Assembly: GCA_014871385.1 (NCBI GenBank)
Contig: CM026433.1
Coordinates: forward strand, 5,777,585-5,841,584
Source: Ceratodon purpureus
Lineage: Eukaryota; Streptophyta; Bryopsida; Pseudoditrichales; Ditrichaceae
Direction: 5' to 3'
Length of the DNA: 64,000 bases
A model generated the notes under the pieces. That model ran no database searches. It had not been told where the DNA came from and saw only the letters and a program-made list of their open reading frames with translations. Positions 1 through 11,300 of the stretch are shown in pieces (the stretch's first letter is position 1; every line of letters begins with the position of its first letter). The translations under genes were made by a program, and so were the position numbers.

Positions 1-408
1 GTCTTTAATTGGAATAGCACCAAGTTCTTGTATACACCTAACAATGATTCTAACAAAACAACTACAAAGTTATTTACTACAGAGAAAAACAAGATTAATG
101 TTACAAAGAAGAATAGAAAGATTAAAATACATGGTATTTTGATAAACTTCAAAGAAAATTTAAATGTGTGATACCATCGACAAACAAATGCCTAGTTTTG
201 TTATTTCTCATGGTTTAAAATCAGCTTCGTTCTCTTTTTCACGTTACAGTTAACATTGAAGAAAATCTCTCAATTCCATCAAAGTGAGCTCATTGCCAAT
301 TTGCCACATTCAGGCAGATAAGAATACATGAAATGGAGTTAGACTGCATTGATTGGTGACATGACTTAATTTTACTCATTAAATCTTGGTAGTTTTAATA
401 ACATAAGC
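1..408. other. AT-rich intergenic, nothing recognised
   Basis: No convincing reading frame, RNA gene or repeat is visible. Composition is AT-rich, in contrast to the GC-richer sequence that starts near 410 and leads into the first gene. Confidence 0.5.
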
Positions 409-469
409 ATGCTTCACCACACCCGGGCAGCCCGTCCCCATGCGCCAGCCAAAAAAACACACGCATCGC

Positions 470-517
470 CACGTGAAAAGCCCACCTCGGACCCATTGCC
501 AACCTTAAAGCCACGTG
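470..517 (+). promoter_or_regulatory. Two CACGTG G-boxes upstream of the first gene
   Basis: Palindromic CACGTG hexamers lie at 470-475 and 512-517, 42 bp apart, in a GC-rich stretch about 180-220 bp before a TATAAA box. G-boxes are known plant binding sites for bZIP and bHLH factors in light and ABA responses. Regulation of the gene at 1325 by them is inferred from position only. Confidence 0.45.
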
Positions 518-692
518 GAATCCCAGTTGGACCCCTTTTCTACCCATCAGTCCCCCTTTTGAACTCCTTTTGCACTCCTTTTTTCAACGCCAGTGTGAAC
601 CCGTCAAATTTCCCCCTCTTGAGTCTTATCTCAACGCTCCGAGAAGCCCTCGTCCTCACACAAGCTACAACTTCTTGACGAAGAGGTGTACA

Positions 693-698
693 TATAAA
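693..698 (+). promoter_or_regulatory. TATA box candidate
   Basis: TATAAA lies downstream of the paired G-boxes. If it is used, transcription would begin near 725 and give a leader of about 600 nt before the ATG at 1325, perhaps containing an intron and a 77-codon upstream ORF (962-1195). Confidence 0.4.
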
Positions 699-1324
699 TT
701 CCGACACAGAACCAAAAACGAAACACTATCTTTGAAATGTGCACATTTCCGCGACTGAAATGTTCACGTAGAGTAGACAAACCAGTTTGATACACAGTAA
801 CGGCTTTGCATATACACACCAGACACTCCTTTCCAACTCATACCACGCTGATACACATCCAATACTGATTCAATACTCGTATAATACCCCCCGGGTATAT
901 TAAAAACTGGACAAGAAGAATTACATACTAGAAATCCGTCGCTTAACCTAAAAGCGTCATTATGTACCAAAAGTGCACATTACCTTGTCTCAAATCTACG
1001 AATAACACTTCGAGATTTGGTTTTGGTGCAGTGACGGGATTTTGCGGAGGCTTGTCGAAGCACGCCATTTCGGCATCGGCACTTGAATTTCTCGCAAGTT
1101 TAGCTCCGGATTACGCTTGCGAGTGTTTCAGATCACGTCTTTGCGTTGCAGGATTTCGGCAGAGCTTGGAAAATATATCCTTGGTGGGGTATTGATCGAG
1201 AATTGGTGGTTTTAGGCCTGTGGAAGTGTTGGGTTTGTTGAGGTTTTGGGCAGCGATTTGGAAATTGGGTTGGGATTGCAGGGCAGGATTTGGGAGCTTG
1301 TGATCGGAGGAGAGGAGTGTGGCG

Positions 1325-1834
1325 ATGGCGGCTCTGAGTGCTGGGAGCTCCAGCGGCTTGATGCGATGTGGATGCGATGTGGGTTCGTTTCGTGGAGTGT
1401 ACATGATTCCCATGCAGGTTTCGCCTCCTAGAAGAGTAGTTCGAGTGGTTGCAGAAGCGCAGAGGAGTGGACCAGGCAGGACGAAGAAGACGAAGAGTAA
1501 CGCTGTGGGTTCTCTGAGTTCAGCTACGGGTGATGCGGAGGTTAGGGTTTCTAGTGGGGATGTGATGCGGTCTGAGGAAGAGGAGAGCTGTGAGAAGGTT
1601 GAGGAGAAAATTGAGGAGAAGGCGATTGATGTTCCTTTGCAACAGTTGTTGATGGAGAGGTTGAAGCTGGACAAGGCGTTGGACGAAGTGGTGGGATTTA
1701 TGGCTCCCAGGGAGAAGGGCGACATCAGGGATGTGATTCTCATGAGCTTGTCGTTCGCTGTCTTGGTGTATATTTCACAGCGGCTTGTGTGTCTGTATTG
1801 CGTAGTTCGGCACATGGCATCCCAGCAATTCTAG
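1325..1834 (+). CDS. Small putative plastid-targeted membrane protein
   Basis: This is an uninterrupted 169-residue frame. I chose the ATG at 1325; the open frame extends two codons upstream but only to a GTG. The first ~55 residues are rich in Ser, Arg, Gly and Val and poor in acidic residues, as in a chloroplast transit peptide. A Glu-rich segment follows (roughly 80-100). A conserved-looking block comes next, with the motif KLDKALDEV and a Lys/Arg/Asp stretch, and ends in one hydrophobic helix (about 138-160) with two cysteines before a short polar tail. That layout suggests a single-pass plastid membrane protein. I do not recognise a named family and propose no activity. Codon use and GC content match a host gene. 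A 3' intron beyond the visible stop cannot be excluded. Confidence 0.7.
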   Translation: MAALSAGSSSGLMRCGCDVGSFRGVYMIPMQVSPPRRVVRVVAEAQRSGPGRTKKTKSNAVGSLSSATGDAEVRVSSGDVMRSEEEESCEKVEEKIEEKAIDVPLQQLLMERLKLDKALDEVVGFMAPREKGDIRDVILMSLSFAVLVYISQRLVCLYCVVRHMASQQF

Positions 1835-3218
1835 GTCTAGCAAAGTTTTTAGCAAACAATTCATTCTAGCTTTATCTTCTCCATCCATTTTAGTTGATTG
1901 TTTTATGATTGCTACTGTTTTGTACAATTTTGTATTCATATTTGAAGTGTAATCACCGAGTGTAATATAGTTGGCCATTGGCTTTCGTCTCGCTTGCAAG
2001 AGAGGGATTATCATTTGCTACTCTAAGCTGTCTGAATGGCATTCTCGTGTGTAGCCACACTGAAATGTGATACAATCTGCATGTGAAGACTTCGTTATTT
2101 GACATGTGGAGGAGTGGAATTAAATATGCTCTGTTTCTAGGTGGGGTGATGACAATGAAGCTAACTTTTCTTTGAAATCTTTCTGTGGGAGTAACCTTTG
2201 ACTGGACAAATGCACATGCACTCTCGAAAGTCATTAATTGCTGGCGCTTTCCTCGGTGATTGAAGCGTATGGACCAGGCCCATAGGACCATATGCGAGGT
2301 AAAGTGGAGTGTCGTCTTGTGAACCTTTCGGATGAAGGAGGGATTCTGTCATTTTTGAAGATCGTTTGGATAGTGAAGACTAGGAAGTGACAGAATATGT
2401 ATCTAGAATCGTTGAGCCTGATGCTATCGTATTGTTGATATCAGTTCAGCCATGAAATATCTTTCAAAGAGTATTGATAAATGCAAAATTGGATTAGAAA
2501 TGTCTTACCTTCAGACCAAAGTTAGTGCAGTATGGACCGGAGGGTTTCCATCGAAATTCCGGCTTCAGAAGACTTTTGTCTTAAGATTGTTCGCTGCAGT
2601 GCAAATGGTTATAATTGAAACCTAAGTGCTCAAGGTGAGAATGTGGTTTTCATTAGGTAGACATTCTTATTTGGACGAAGAACAAGTCCGCATGTAGTTC
2701 ATCTGCAGAGCGCCGTCATCTCCTTGCATTTTTTGAGATTTAAAAAAATTAAATCGATCATAATGCTGAACTGAACGTGAAGTAACAATCTTCCGAAACT
2801 ACAGCTAGATTTAAATTATGAAAAATGATCCAAAAATTGGTAATTTCTTTCTCGATGCTAGATTCATTACAGTGAATGAAAATAAACCTAATTTAATCCA
2901 GACTGAGAACAATCACGTCAAATGTCAGCTGACGCATACCGCAACTGTTCGAGTGATACAGACAACAGACTGATTGCTCGTCGAACCACAAAACACGTTC
3001 ACGACAGGGGATTCTTTACATCAATGTACAGAATTTTTATTCAAAAAATGGTACAAATTAGCTCTGCTAGGCTCTAGATTACAACGCCGCTTATCACAAG
3101 AATGTGGGCGAGAACAATTGACGGCAAAATTGACGAGCGACGAGACAGCATACAAACCACTCGCCCTCTACAGAGTCACCGCTGCAGTTATATCACCACA
3201 GCATGAAAATTACGTAAA
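1835..3218. other. Intergenic, 3' flanks of two converging genes
   Basis: This stretch separates the + strand gene ending at 1834 from the - strand HMA gene ending at 3219, so it should hold both 3' UTRs. The short frames seen here lack codon structure. No repeat or RNA gene was recognised. Confidence 0.5.
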
Positions 3219-4841
3219 CTAGTACCCATACTGCCTGCCGTTGTAGAATTCGGGCCTTCTGTGCATCTCGTGGGGAGCCGGGCCGTGATACATCTCCTGT
3301 CTGTAAGCTCTGGGCGGGCTCACGAACCGCTGGTTGTGCACTCTCGACTCGGCAACAAACGGCATGGTCCTCTCCTTCTCAGCGGGCAGGATGGCTGTCA
3401 CCTTGGGCCCATGCTGCTCTTGGGGCAAGTTCACAACCACTTTGGGAGCAACCACGGGCGCCATCATCGCCTTGGCCTCCGCTTCCTTGGCCTGCTTCAC
3501 GACTTCGGCCCTCTTCGCATTCTCCCGAGCGATAGCCTCGACTTCCGCTTGACGCGCGCGGCGGTACTTCTCACTGTAGTCCACAGTCATGTCCCAGAAT
3601 GCGGAGCGCTTCTTCACAAGGCGGACCCGGTTGAGCACCCGCTCTGGGTCGACGCGCCCGTAGACCACCACCTTCTGGTTGTACTGGTCGGTCACGACGC
3701 TCTCCACTCCTTCCAGATCTTCCAACCTGTCCTTCACTTTCTTCGCACACTTCTCACAGCACATCGGTACCTTCAACTCGATCGGCTGCACAAGCAAAGT
3801 TCACACATATATGTTAGCACTCATGGCCATGGAAGCATTGATGTTGGTAACAAAACAGAACTGTATCTCGAATGGTTTGGAGGGATTAGGTCTCGAGGGG
3901 GAGTTTTGTTAACCCATCTTGACATGAAACTGGAGGACATGATATCTACCGAGTTGCATCATTTCTAGATGCGCTTCCAAGGTGTGTGATCATTCAAACG
4001 TTGAGATCAGAATCGGAAATCATCTAGAGTTTAGAGAGCAGGGGAGGCAAGCTTACGTGATGGATGATGGGTCGAGGCGGGGAGACGCTCCTCTTGACAA
4101 CTTGCACAGGAGGAGCGGGAGCAGGCGGAGGAGCCACCACGACTTGGGTAGGAGGGGCGACGGGAGTTGGGACTGGAATCTCCACAGTGACAGGCACGGG
4201 CTCCGGGACCGTGTGCACGCGAGCGAGACGCTCGATGGGGCGAAGCTCGTGGTTGACGGGGGCCGGGCGCGGCTCCGCGCGCACGACGGGGCGGATCTCG
4301 CGGTTCATGAGAGGGCGCGGGTTCATGTGAGCGCGCGCGACGGGTTGGAGGGGTAGTTCCGGTTTCAACAAGCGACGCGGCGGAGAGAAGTCCCGCTCCC
4401 TGAAGCGCCGTAGGGGCTCATTCTCCCGCGTGGGTAGAATCCAGGTCTCCTCTGGAGGGCCGTAGAACAACTGCAAAAATCACACAGGAATCAAAACAGA
4501 GGTTAGACTTTCTCAACAAACATCACCAAAATGCGCAACTTACACCAAACTCTCCGAAATTCTAAAGACGCTTCATCCTGTCACTAAGATCATATTCTCT
4601 CTGTAGAGACAACACTTGCTTCCAGACGACACTCTTGCTTGCAGACCATCAACTCGTGTACCAACTGCGGTCGATTTCATTTCATTAGCTCTAAATTTCG
4701 ACCTTCTTCTGAGAGCTCGCTCTTGACATACAGCGAATTTTAGGCGAACTCTTCTCGCATGCATGTAATTCTCTGAAGCTTAGAATTTGCAGAAGAATCG
4801 TTAGTGGAACTTACTTCTTCCATGCTCATGAGGCTCGGCAT
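3219..4841 (-). CDS. Heavy-metal-associated (HMA) domain protein, HPP type
   Basis: Three exons are read on the minus strand: 4841-4815, 4470-4057 and 3785-3219. All junctions are GT-AG in phase 0 and give 335 aa. Exon 1 encodes only nine residues. Exon 2 is a Pro/Arg-rich, probably disordered segment. Exon 3 carries an HMA fold (about residues 149-212) with the motif M-C-C-E-K-C at 155-160, which supplies the metal-binding cysteines typical of plant HIPP/HPP metallochaperone-like proteins. A Lys/Ala/Glu-rich helix (about 215-255) and a Pro/Tyr/Arg-rich tail follow. The protein ends in Gln-Tyr-Gly-Tyr, so it has no CaaX prenylation box and is an HPP rather than an isoprenylated HIPP. Such proteins bind soft metals such as Cu, Zn or Cd; the metal here is unknown. 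The gene converges on the gene ending at 1834. Confidence 0.88.
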
Positions 4842-5083
4842 GGCTGCGGTTTTCTTCCAACAACGATTTCAAGTACTGCAGATCACAACAACCAGAGCAC
4901 GAACGACTTACAAGCGCAAGCACTAGCTACAAATAAATATGTCTCTTAGAATTTTGTACAGATCACAGAAGAGAGTCGATCACAGCGGAGCTGCAACACC
5001 AGGGTGTGATGAGCGATCAAAGGATGGTCGACGTTCCTGAAGAAGAGTGACTGGTGCCTTGGTTATTCTTCTCTGGGAGACCA

Positions 5084-5089
5084 TATATA
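5084..5089 (-). promoter_or_regulatory. TATA box candidate for the HMA gene
   Basis: On the minus strand TATATA is followed by TGG, about 240 bp upstream of the HMA start codon at 4841. That spacing suits a plant TATA box with a leader near 200 nt. Nothing else in the flank helps to place the transcription start. Confidence 0.35.
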
Positions 5090-5099
5090 CAGATCTGAG

Positions 5100-7129
5100 A
5101 AGCTCTTGTCCGAATGTTCGATATAAATAATGTGATGAAGCCACATGTGAAATATCATGCAATCGGTGCGTGCCAGGCAAGAGATTTGGGTCCCTCACTT
5201 TGGCTCCGCTTCTCCCACTGGCTGGACGGCTACAGAGTTTGGCCGGTTGAGACGTGTACACGTGTGTCTGATGCGAATCAATTTATAAAGTCTTCAAAGT
5301 CCCTGGAGGCAAAAAATCTCGCTCGCCATGGCCCCTGCATCTGCCTTGCATCTGCTCCGCGACGAGTAAGCAGGAGATAATTAATTTGCATGGACCACAT
5401 CAGCCAACCGGGTTTCCAGATTTGATTGATCACGTAGTTCTCCAGGCTAGAAACTGGACAGATCGGACGTGAATTGGGAACTGTTCCTAAACTTCCAGCC
5501 ACAGTTGTTCCTTGTGGCCCCAGCTGGGTGTTGCTAAAAATCTTTAGTCTTGTCAAGTCTGAATTATCTGCGGCGTCAAGTTGGAATATGCTATTGACTT
5601 GATGTTGATTACTTTGCCGTCTCAGCTTTGGACAGGCACCTGTGAGTGTGAAGAGAGTATTCTTGCATTTAATAAGCGTCAAGGTCGTACGAATGTGTAG
5701 TGTGCTGAATATTGAATTATTGAGTCACTGCTTTGGAGGGTCACCATGTGTAACGGTGGTTGAGGTCCGGGTTGCAATTTGGTCCTGGTGTACGATTGAC
5801 AGAAAAGTTGCAGTGATGTTCCGTGCCTTGAATGTCCAGTACGAAACGTATTCAAATATCACTCATGTAGGGCTGGGACAAACTGCTCACGACGTCTCTC
5901 ACTGAACAAATCCACCGGCCCACTGTCTTCACCGACGCGTCAGGTAGCTGCGACAGAAACTAAAGCTGATATCCAGGCATCGGCAACATTATTGCCATTA
6001 CTTGAAAATGATTTTTCGTATACTTGGAGCTGAGTCACTGCCATAAAATTCTCTCCAGTTGAATTGTTAGCTCCTATTGTAACGTCAAAAGTATTGACTG
6101 TTACTGTAGCGTTTGAGAAACGCTACAATTTCATTTGGAATTTGTCCCGAATTTGTCCCGAATTTGGGAATTTGATCTGTTTTGAAATCTATTTTGAGCT
6201 GCCACCTTTCATTGACCGCCACTGGTGGCTCTGACTAAGTACTCAATTCTGATTTTTGGGATATATATGATCCTCCGTTCATGGTGATCACAAATATTTG
6301 AGTTGGATGAGGACAGAAAATCAATCTGGGGAATCTTAGTTTAATACCTCACTGGTGGGACGTGCTCCAGCCTTCATGTGGTCCAACAGCGATGTGGTTG
6401 GCCGAAAGGTCCCAGCTGCAAAGGACACCGCAAGAATTGGATCATGATATTCAGCAGGTGGATCTCTCTAGGCACCACCAAAGTGACGTGCAAGGTTTAC
6501 TTCTGTGCCCAAATCTCCAGGCCATGTGCCTTTTAACATGCACTCTAGAACCGTGTCGAGGAGATCCACTCACTCTGAGTGAGCCCAGAGTGACCCGTAA
6601 GCTTCCGGATGCAAAAATCTTTCCCTGGTACTGGCTGTGGGTAGGGCCGCATCACAAGCTTGTCCATCAAGATAATGACTCTGCACTCCGTGACTTTGTC
6701 TACTCCGTGTTTACTTAGAACCAAGTTTCTGACGAAGTTGAACATGTTAAATCAATGTGTTAAGTGCCCAGCAAGCGACGTGATGATTATCCGGTCATGT
6801 GATTACAAATTATTGAATTCTGGCATCAAAACTTTCCTTCCGAGTTTTCTAATTCCAAAACTAAAGAAGAGTCTGGAAAGCTCTAGATGTAGTATCTTAA
6901 TTACCGACTGATTTCAGTTAGTGTTAGATGCTTGGTAATGGGCTTTCTCAACTAAACAGCAGTCAACAAATCCTGCAAAGTGTTAAGCTCACAGTTTGGG
7001 TTCCAAAATGGAGACCCAAAAGAACTGACATCCTCAAAGAAGATCAATTTTATTCGCAATGGCTGATAATCGCGACATTAGAAGGTGCACGTGTTTGCAG
7101 ACAACATAGTGACCCAAGCTTTCGAGACC
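5100..7129. other. Intergenic, mostly unassigned
   Basis: No gene is supported here. Two small structures stand out: a perfect 10-bp stem with a 3-nt loop at 6105-6127, and a directly repeated TTTGTCCCGAA near 6141-6165. Both could be traces of an old mobile element. The open frames (for example 6362-6718 and 6928-7494) have no recognisable protein features, and the second runs through a MITE. Confidence 0.4.
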
Positions 7130-7381
7130 CACAGGGCAACTTTTGCAGTTTCCCACTTGGGAAAGCTAAGGATTTCCCACCTAAAATAACAAAGAGTTCT
7201 ATGTCATGTGGGAAATGCGTAATGTCACATTCCTACATGATTTCCCACATGAACTTGGGAGATTGTTATGTGATTTTATATGTGCAGACTCAAATCCCTC
7301 TTGTCACTATTCATGCACAAGGGAAATTTCAAAATTTCCCACGTGTCCCAAGTGGGAAACTGCAAAAGTTGCCCTGTGACC
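7127..7381. mobile_element. CACTA-type MITE with perfect 33-bp TIRs
   Basis: The element occupies 7130-7378 (249 bp). Its first 33 bases (7130-7162, beginning CACAGGGCAAC) are the exact reverse complement of its last 33 (7346-7378). The flanks carry a 3-bp direct repeat, ACC, at 7127-7129 and 7379-7381. Termini beginning CACAG with a 3-bp target duplication are hallmarks of the CACTA (En/Spm, CMC) superfamily. There is no internal transposase frame, so it is non-autonomous. Identical TIRs suggest a fairly recent insertion. Confidence 0.85.
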
Positions 7382-7440
7382 GGCCTCTAAAGACAGCGGT
7401 TAAGCCGATCGGAAGTGGCGTCATAATCCGATTGGTAATC

Positions 7441-8160
7441 TGTATGCAGTTCATTCTCACGAGATCCAATCGCTATTTCGCAAGAGACAGATGAAGTCTC
7501 ACATGGGGTTTCTGGCGGCGAGAAGCAATCTCAAACCACGGTCTGCTCGCCACTTGCGCTTCGGTATGCCCAATCGCTGATAGAGGCAGCTTGCCCCGCG
7601 CTCGAAACGATCGTCGCAATGACGTATTATGTGCACGAATTAGTTGTGATCAGGATTTTATTAAATTACCGCCGTGCGTGCGTGCGTGACTGCTATGCAC
7701 TATTGTTCGGGAGCATCTACAGTAATGGCCTCGTACTGTCACTGTGGGAATCTCCGCTATGTCGACTCCGAGCCCACAGATGATCTTGCATATGGTAACT
7801 CTTCCAGCGAACTCAGGTTCGTGTTTGGACGTCGGAGTTACAGGAAGTTGCTGGAATTCTCGGTTTCGGCTGTAACGCTTGGAGTGTAATCGTCAGAATT
7901 GTTTGGGATTACACCAGGCGTTGCATTTCAGATTCTTATTCTCGTGATCGTTATTGGTTTAGTTTCCCAGGACTCTGTAACCAGTTTCGGTTTCGAAGCA
8001 TGGTTCTCGTCGTAAGGCTGGAAAGAATGAAAGAAATTCACGTCGAGCGGGCCAGTTAGGTTCCTCAAGATGGGCGACGCGGCTCGTTTGTCATTCTTTC
8101 GAATATTGCAATTCACACACATGTTTCGCAAAACTGCAGAGGAGAGCTAGACTGGTTTTA
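7441..8160 (+). pseudogene. Decayed duplicate of the oleosin-like gene and its leader
   Basis: This stretch aligns along its length, in the same orientation, with about 14400-15070. Shared blocks include 'gtgcacgaattag' (7632 region and 14590 region), the GTGCGTGCGTG run followed by 'atgcactatt', 'ttcgggagcatct', and the start region around ATGGGCGACGCGGC (8069 region) against ATGAGCGACGCGGC (14979). The first codons stay in frame with the intact copy, but the frame ends in TAG after about 26 codons, just before the point where the intact gene enters its hydrophobic hairpin, so no hairpin can be made. The copy lies 3' of the amidohydrolase gene while the intact copy lies 5' of it. Confidence 0.75.
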
Positions 8161-8393
8161 AACAGTCCGTCTTTTCAAATTGTACATGAGCAAGAATACA
8201 GGATAACTATATCTAGCCCATTTAACCAAGTGTCATATTACAAGATCATATACACAATCAGCATTTGCCAACGTCTTATGCTACTGTAGTTCCGCTAATA
8301 GGATGAATATCTGGCTCTCAAGACCCCATTCGAAAAAATGCAGTATCACTCGATCAATTACACAATCAACAACTACAAACGCCTTATGGAAGT

Positions 8394-11300
8394 TCAGCTG
8401 ATGGGATACGCGCGCTCTCCAGCAACGTAAGTGGCCAGCACCGTTGGTTTTATGGAAGAAGGGTGCGTTAAAAGATTATCAGAGAACACCACAAAGTCTG
8501 CGAATTTGGATGGCGACAGAGTCCCCACATCTGCGTCACGAAAACATGCATAGGCACTGCCCCACGTGTACCTGAGCCATCCATATCACTTTATCAGATC
8601 CTGTACTCTACCACTAAAACAATTCATGTCCAACATCAACACCTCGTTTTTATGGCTACCAGAATAAATGTATGGATCAGACTGCTTTCAAATAGTATTC
8701 CACGCTTTGGCAAGAATACATATGAAAAGAACTGGCTCTCAATATTTGAAGTATTGTTTACACAAGGGGCTTGGAACTTACCCTATAAGTGCCGCCTCCC
8801 TGGATATTATTTCCTCTGAATTCCAGGGTGTGCTTTGACCATGTGGAATTCGAGTAGTTGCTGCTTCAATTCCACCCAATGGTTCAAGCGGAGCGACCTG
8901 TCACCACCGAATTGACAACGAAATTAAATGAGAGGTTTTTGATTTAGTAGATGATCCATCATAATGATGGCAGAAGAGAACATGACCAGCATAAGCACGG
9001 TTGCGATCAGTGGATATTCCAATCATGAACCAAATTAAATGTAATGATATTTGACATTTCCGGACCATGTAGCAACACCAGTATGAAGGCATGATGGACT
9101 TACCATCCAGTCGGAACCAAGCGCAAGCACTGTTCCGTTGCTTAAAAGTGTTTTCATGAGGAAAGAACTACGCTCTGCTCTGTCTTCTCCTAGCCTCTTA
9201 ACAGCAAACATTGCGTCATCTCGCAAGTGATCAGGCTGTCAAAAACAATGTCCAATAATGTGATATTTCCTCAGGTGATTTGGGCAATAAGTAGAAAAGT
9301 ATTTTCAAATACGTATATGCTACCTCAGCTTACGTATGCCAAGGTTTGGAATTGGAGACATGCCGTACAATCTGGCACTTGACCCTTTAAAAATCTCAAT
9401 GGACACATGAATAAGGGATATGCGAACTTGAGGGAAAAATCAAGTGCTTTTGAAAACAAATTAGCAAGTTCGTAGAGTGGCTCATCGATTAGTCTTCGTG
9501 TTACGCTCTCACATTACAAGGAAAAAGGGAAGGAAGACACAAGGGAAAGAAAACAAATGTGAGGGGAAAAAGACGCTTCAAAGTACCTGCATTGATGCAA
9601 TTATATTTTCTCTTGCAAAGTGTTTAGGAGCCTCAGCTGACAAATGTTGAGCGTGCTCCATCTTCATCCAACCAGCCCACACCAACCCAAAGACGAAGAG
9701 GCATCTTCTCAGACAATATCCAACTCACAACAGCCTTTAAACTCATGGCCATCCAGATCATCAGGAACATATTTGTACTTACCAGAATACCTTGTCTTCC
9801 ACATATTGCAGGTGATCAATGACTTAACAATAACCAATTGGATGTTGACAATAACAGAAGGTAGAAGGCGCCATAAGAAGCGGTGCAGTCAAAGTAAAGC
9901 AGTTAAACAGTCTCTAAAGAAGTAAAATATTACCCTGAGTCGCCGGTCACGGGGACCATTACTAGCTTTCACTGCATCAAAAACGGAAAGAACTTCGTCG
10001 TTTGCTGCATCTCCAATAGCATGCACTGCAATCTACAACCAAAGTCGCATTGTTGTCGAGAGTCAAAGACTTTGTGCTAGGTGATCAAGTGATTGTGAAT
10101 AATCAGTTGAGAAAACATAAAAGTTAACAACAACAATGTTCTCTAATAAAACTTTTGATGGATAAGCACCTGAAGATTTGCCTCATCAGCGCTTAAGGCC
10201 GCCTCAAGCAACCAATCGGGATCAGCCACATGTAAACCAAAGTTGTCCTTGTCATCTGCATAGGCCTATAAGCTCCAAGCTTAATATTGAACAAAAATAT
10301 TGAAGATTTTCCCTATAAGCTCCAAGCTTAATATTGAACAAAAATATTGAAAGATTTTCCTGCCTTGTAAAAAACATGACGAGGTGAGGGGCCATAACCA
10401 ATTCCCAGGTGAGCCAAATTCTTATTTACCTGGTGAAAAAGAGCACTCCCTGAGCCCACACTACCGTCAGCAAAGGCCTTCACACCACCTACCCGTAACC
10501 ACTGGCTTACATCATTACCCCTTTGCTTCACAAAAGCCTACATATCAAGCCCACAACCACGTTCAGTTGGCCTCCGCATCCTTTTCAACAACCATGTATC
10601 TTTGTAAACAACACGCTCAATGCAAGCATAAACACTTGCATCAATTAGCACAGGAAGTAGCAAGCTTCGTTTAGGGTACATACCGCAACTGTAGGCCAAA
10701 TCTGAAGAGGATAAAAGGCAATCACCCTCACTCTCATGAGCCCAGCCGCGTCAGCCCATAAGTAGACATCTGAGGAAGACAAAGCGGAATTAGCTACTTT
10801 GCCTCTAACACATATAGAAACAATCTTTGGTGGTGTACAATGTTCACATTCGTTAGGTCTACAAGGATTAGAAGATTAAAATTGGTCCTTCTAAAAAGTT
10901 ATACATGCTCAGGCTTTCCGAACTCCTTGACCTACATGAGAACTCTAAGTGAATTTAAGATCTAAACATAGTGACATAGGACTGACCCTATCACTTGAAT
11001 TTCTTACAACTGAGGCTACGAACTTAGTACCAAGAATATGGAAATGATGTATTTAACATGCAATAAGCATAACAATGAAAGTGCGCTATGGTACCATTGA
11101 GATCATCCCAAGGTTGCTCAGGTGGTCCCATCGGCGTGAGCCTTCCAAAGTCAACCACACCAGTTACTCCATTACTCAATGCTAGTTCACTCGCTCTGAG
11201 ATACGCAGCCCGTCTCTCTTCAACTGATGGTTGGGGAATACACTTTTGTACATATGTCAATGCTGAATCAACCAACAGCCCCGTTGGATCTACAGACAAC

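Noticed and set aside
1111..1815. 234-aa minus-strand frame opposite the gene at 1325-1834
   Set aside because: It is the antisense shadow of the plus-strand gene and has no domain-like features.
3261..4356. Plus-strand frames over the HMA gene
   Set aside because: Antisense shadows; the minus strand gives a clean HMA domain with proper splice sites.
10362..10366. A GC-AG intron donor in the amidohydrolase after codons for V-F-Y-K
   Set aside because: A normal GTAAAT donor at 10429 keeps phase 0 and gives the sequence expected for the family (SALFHQ-AYADD), so the GC donor is unnecessary.
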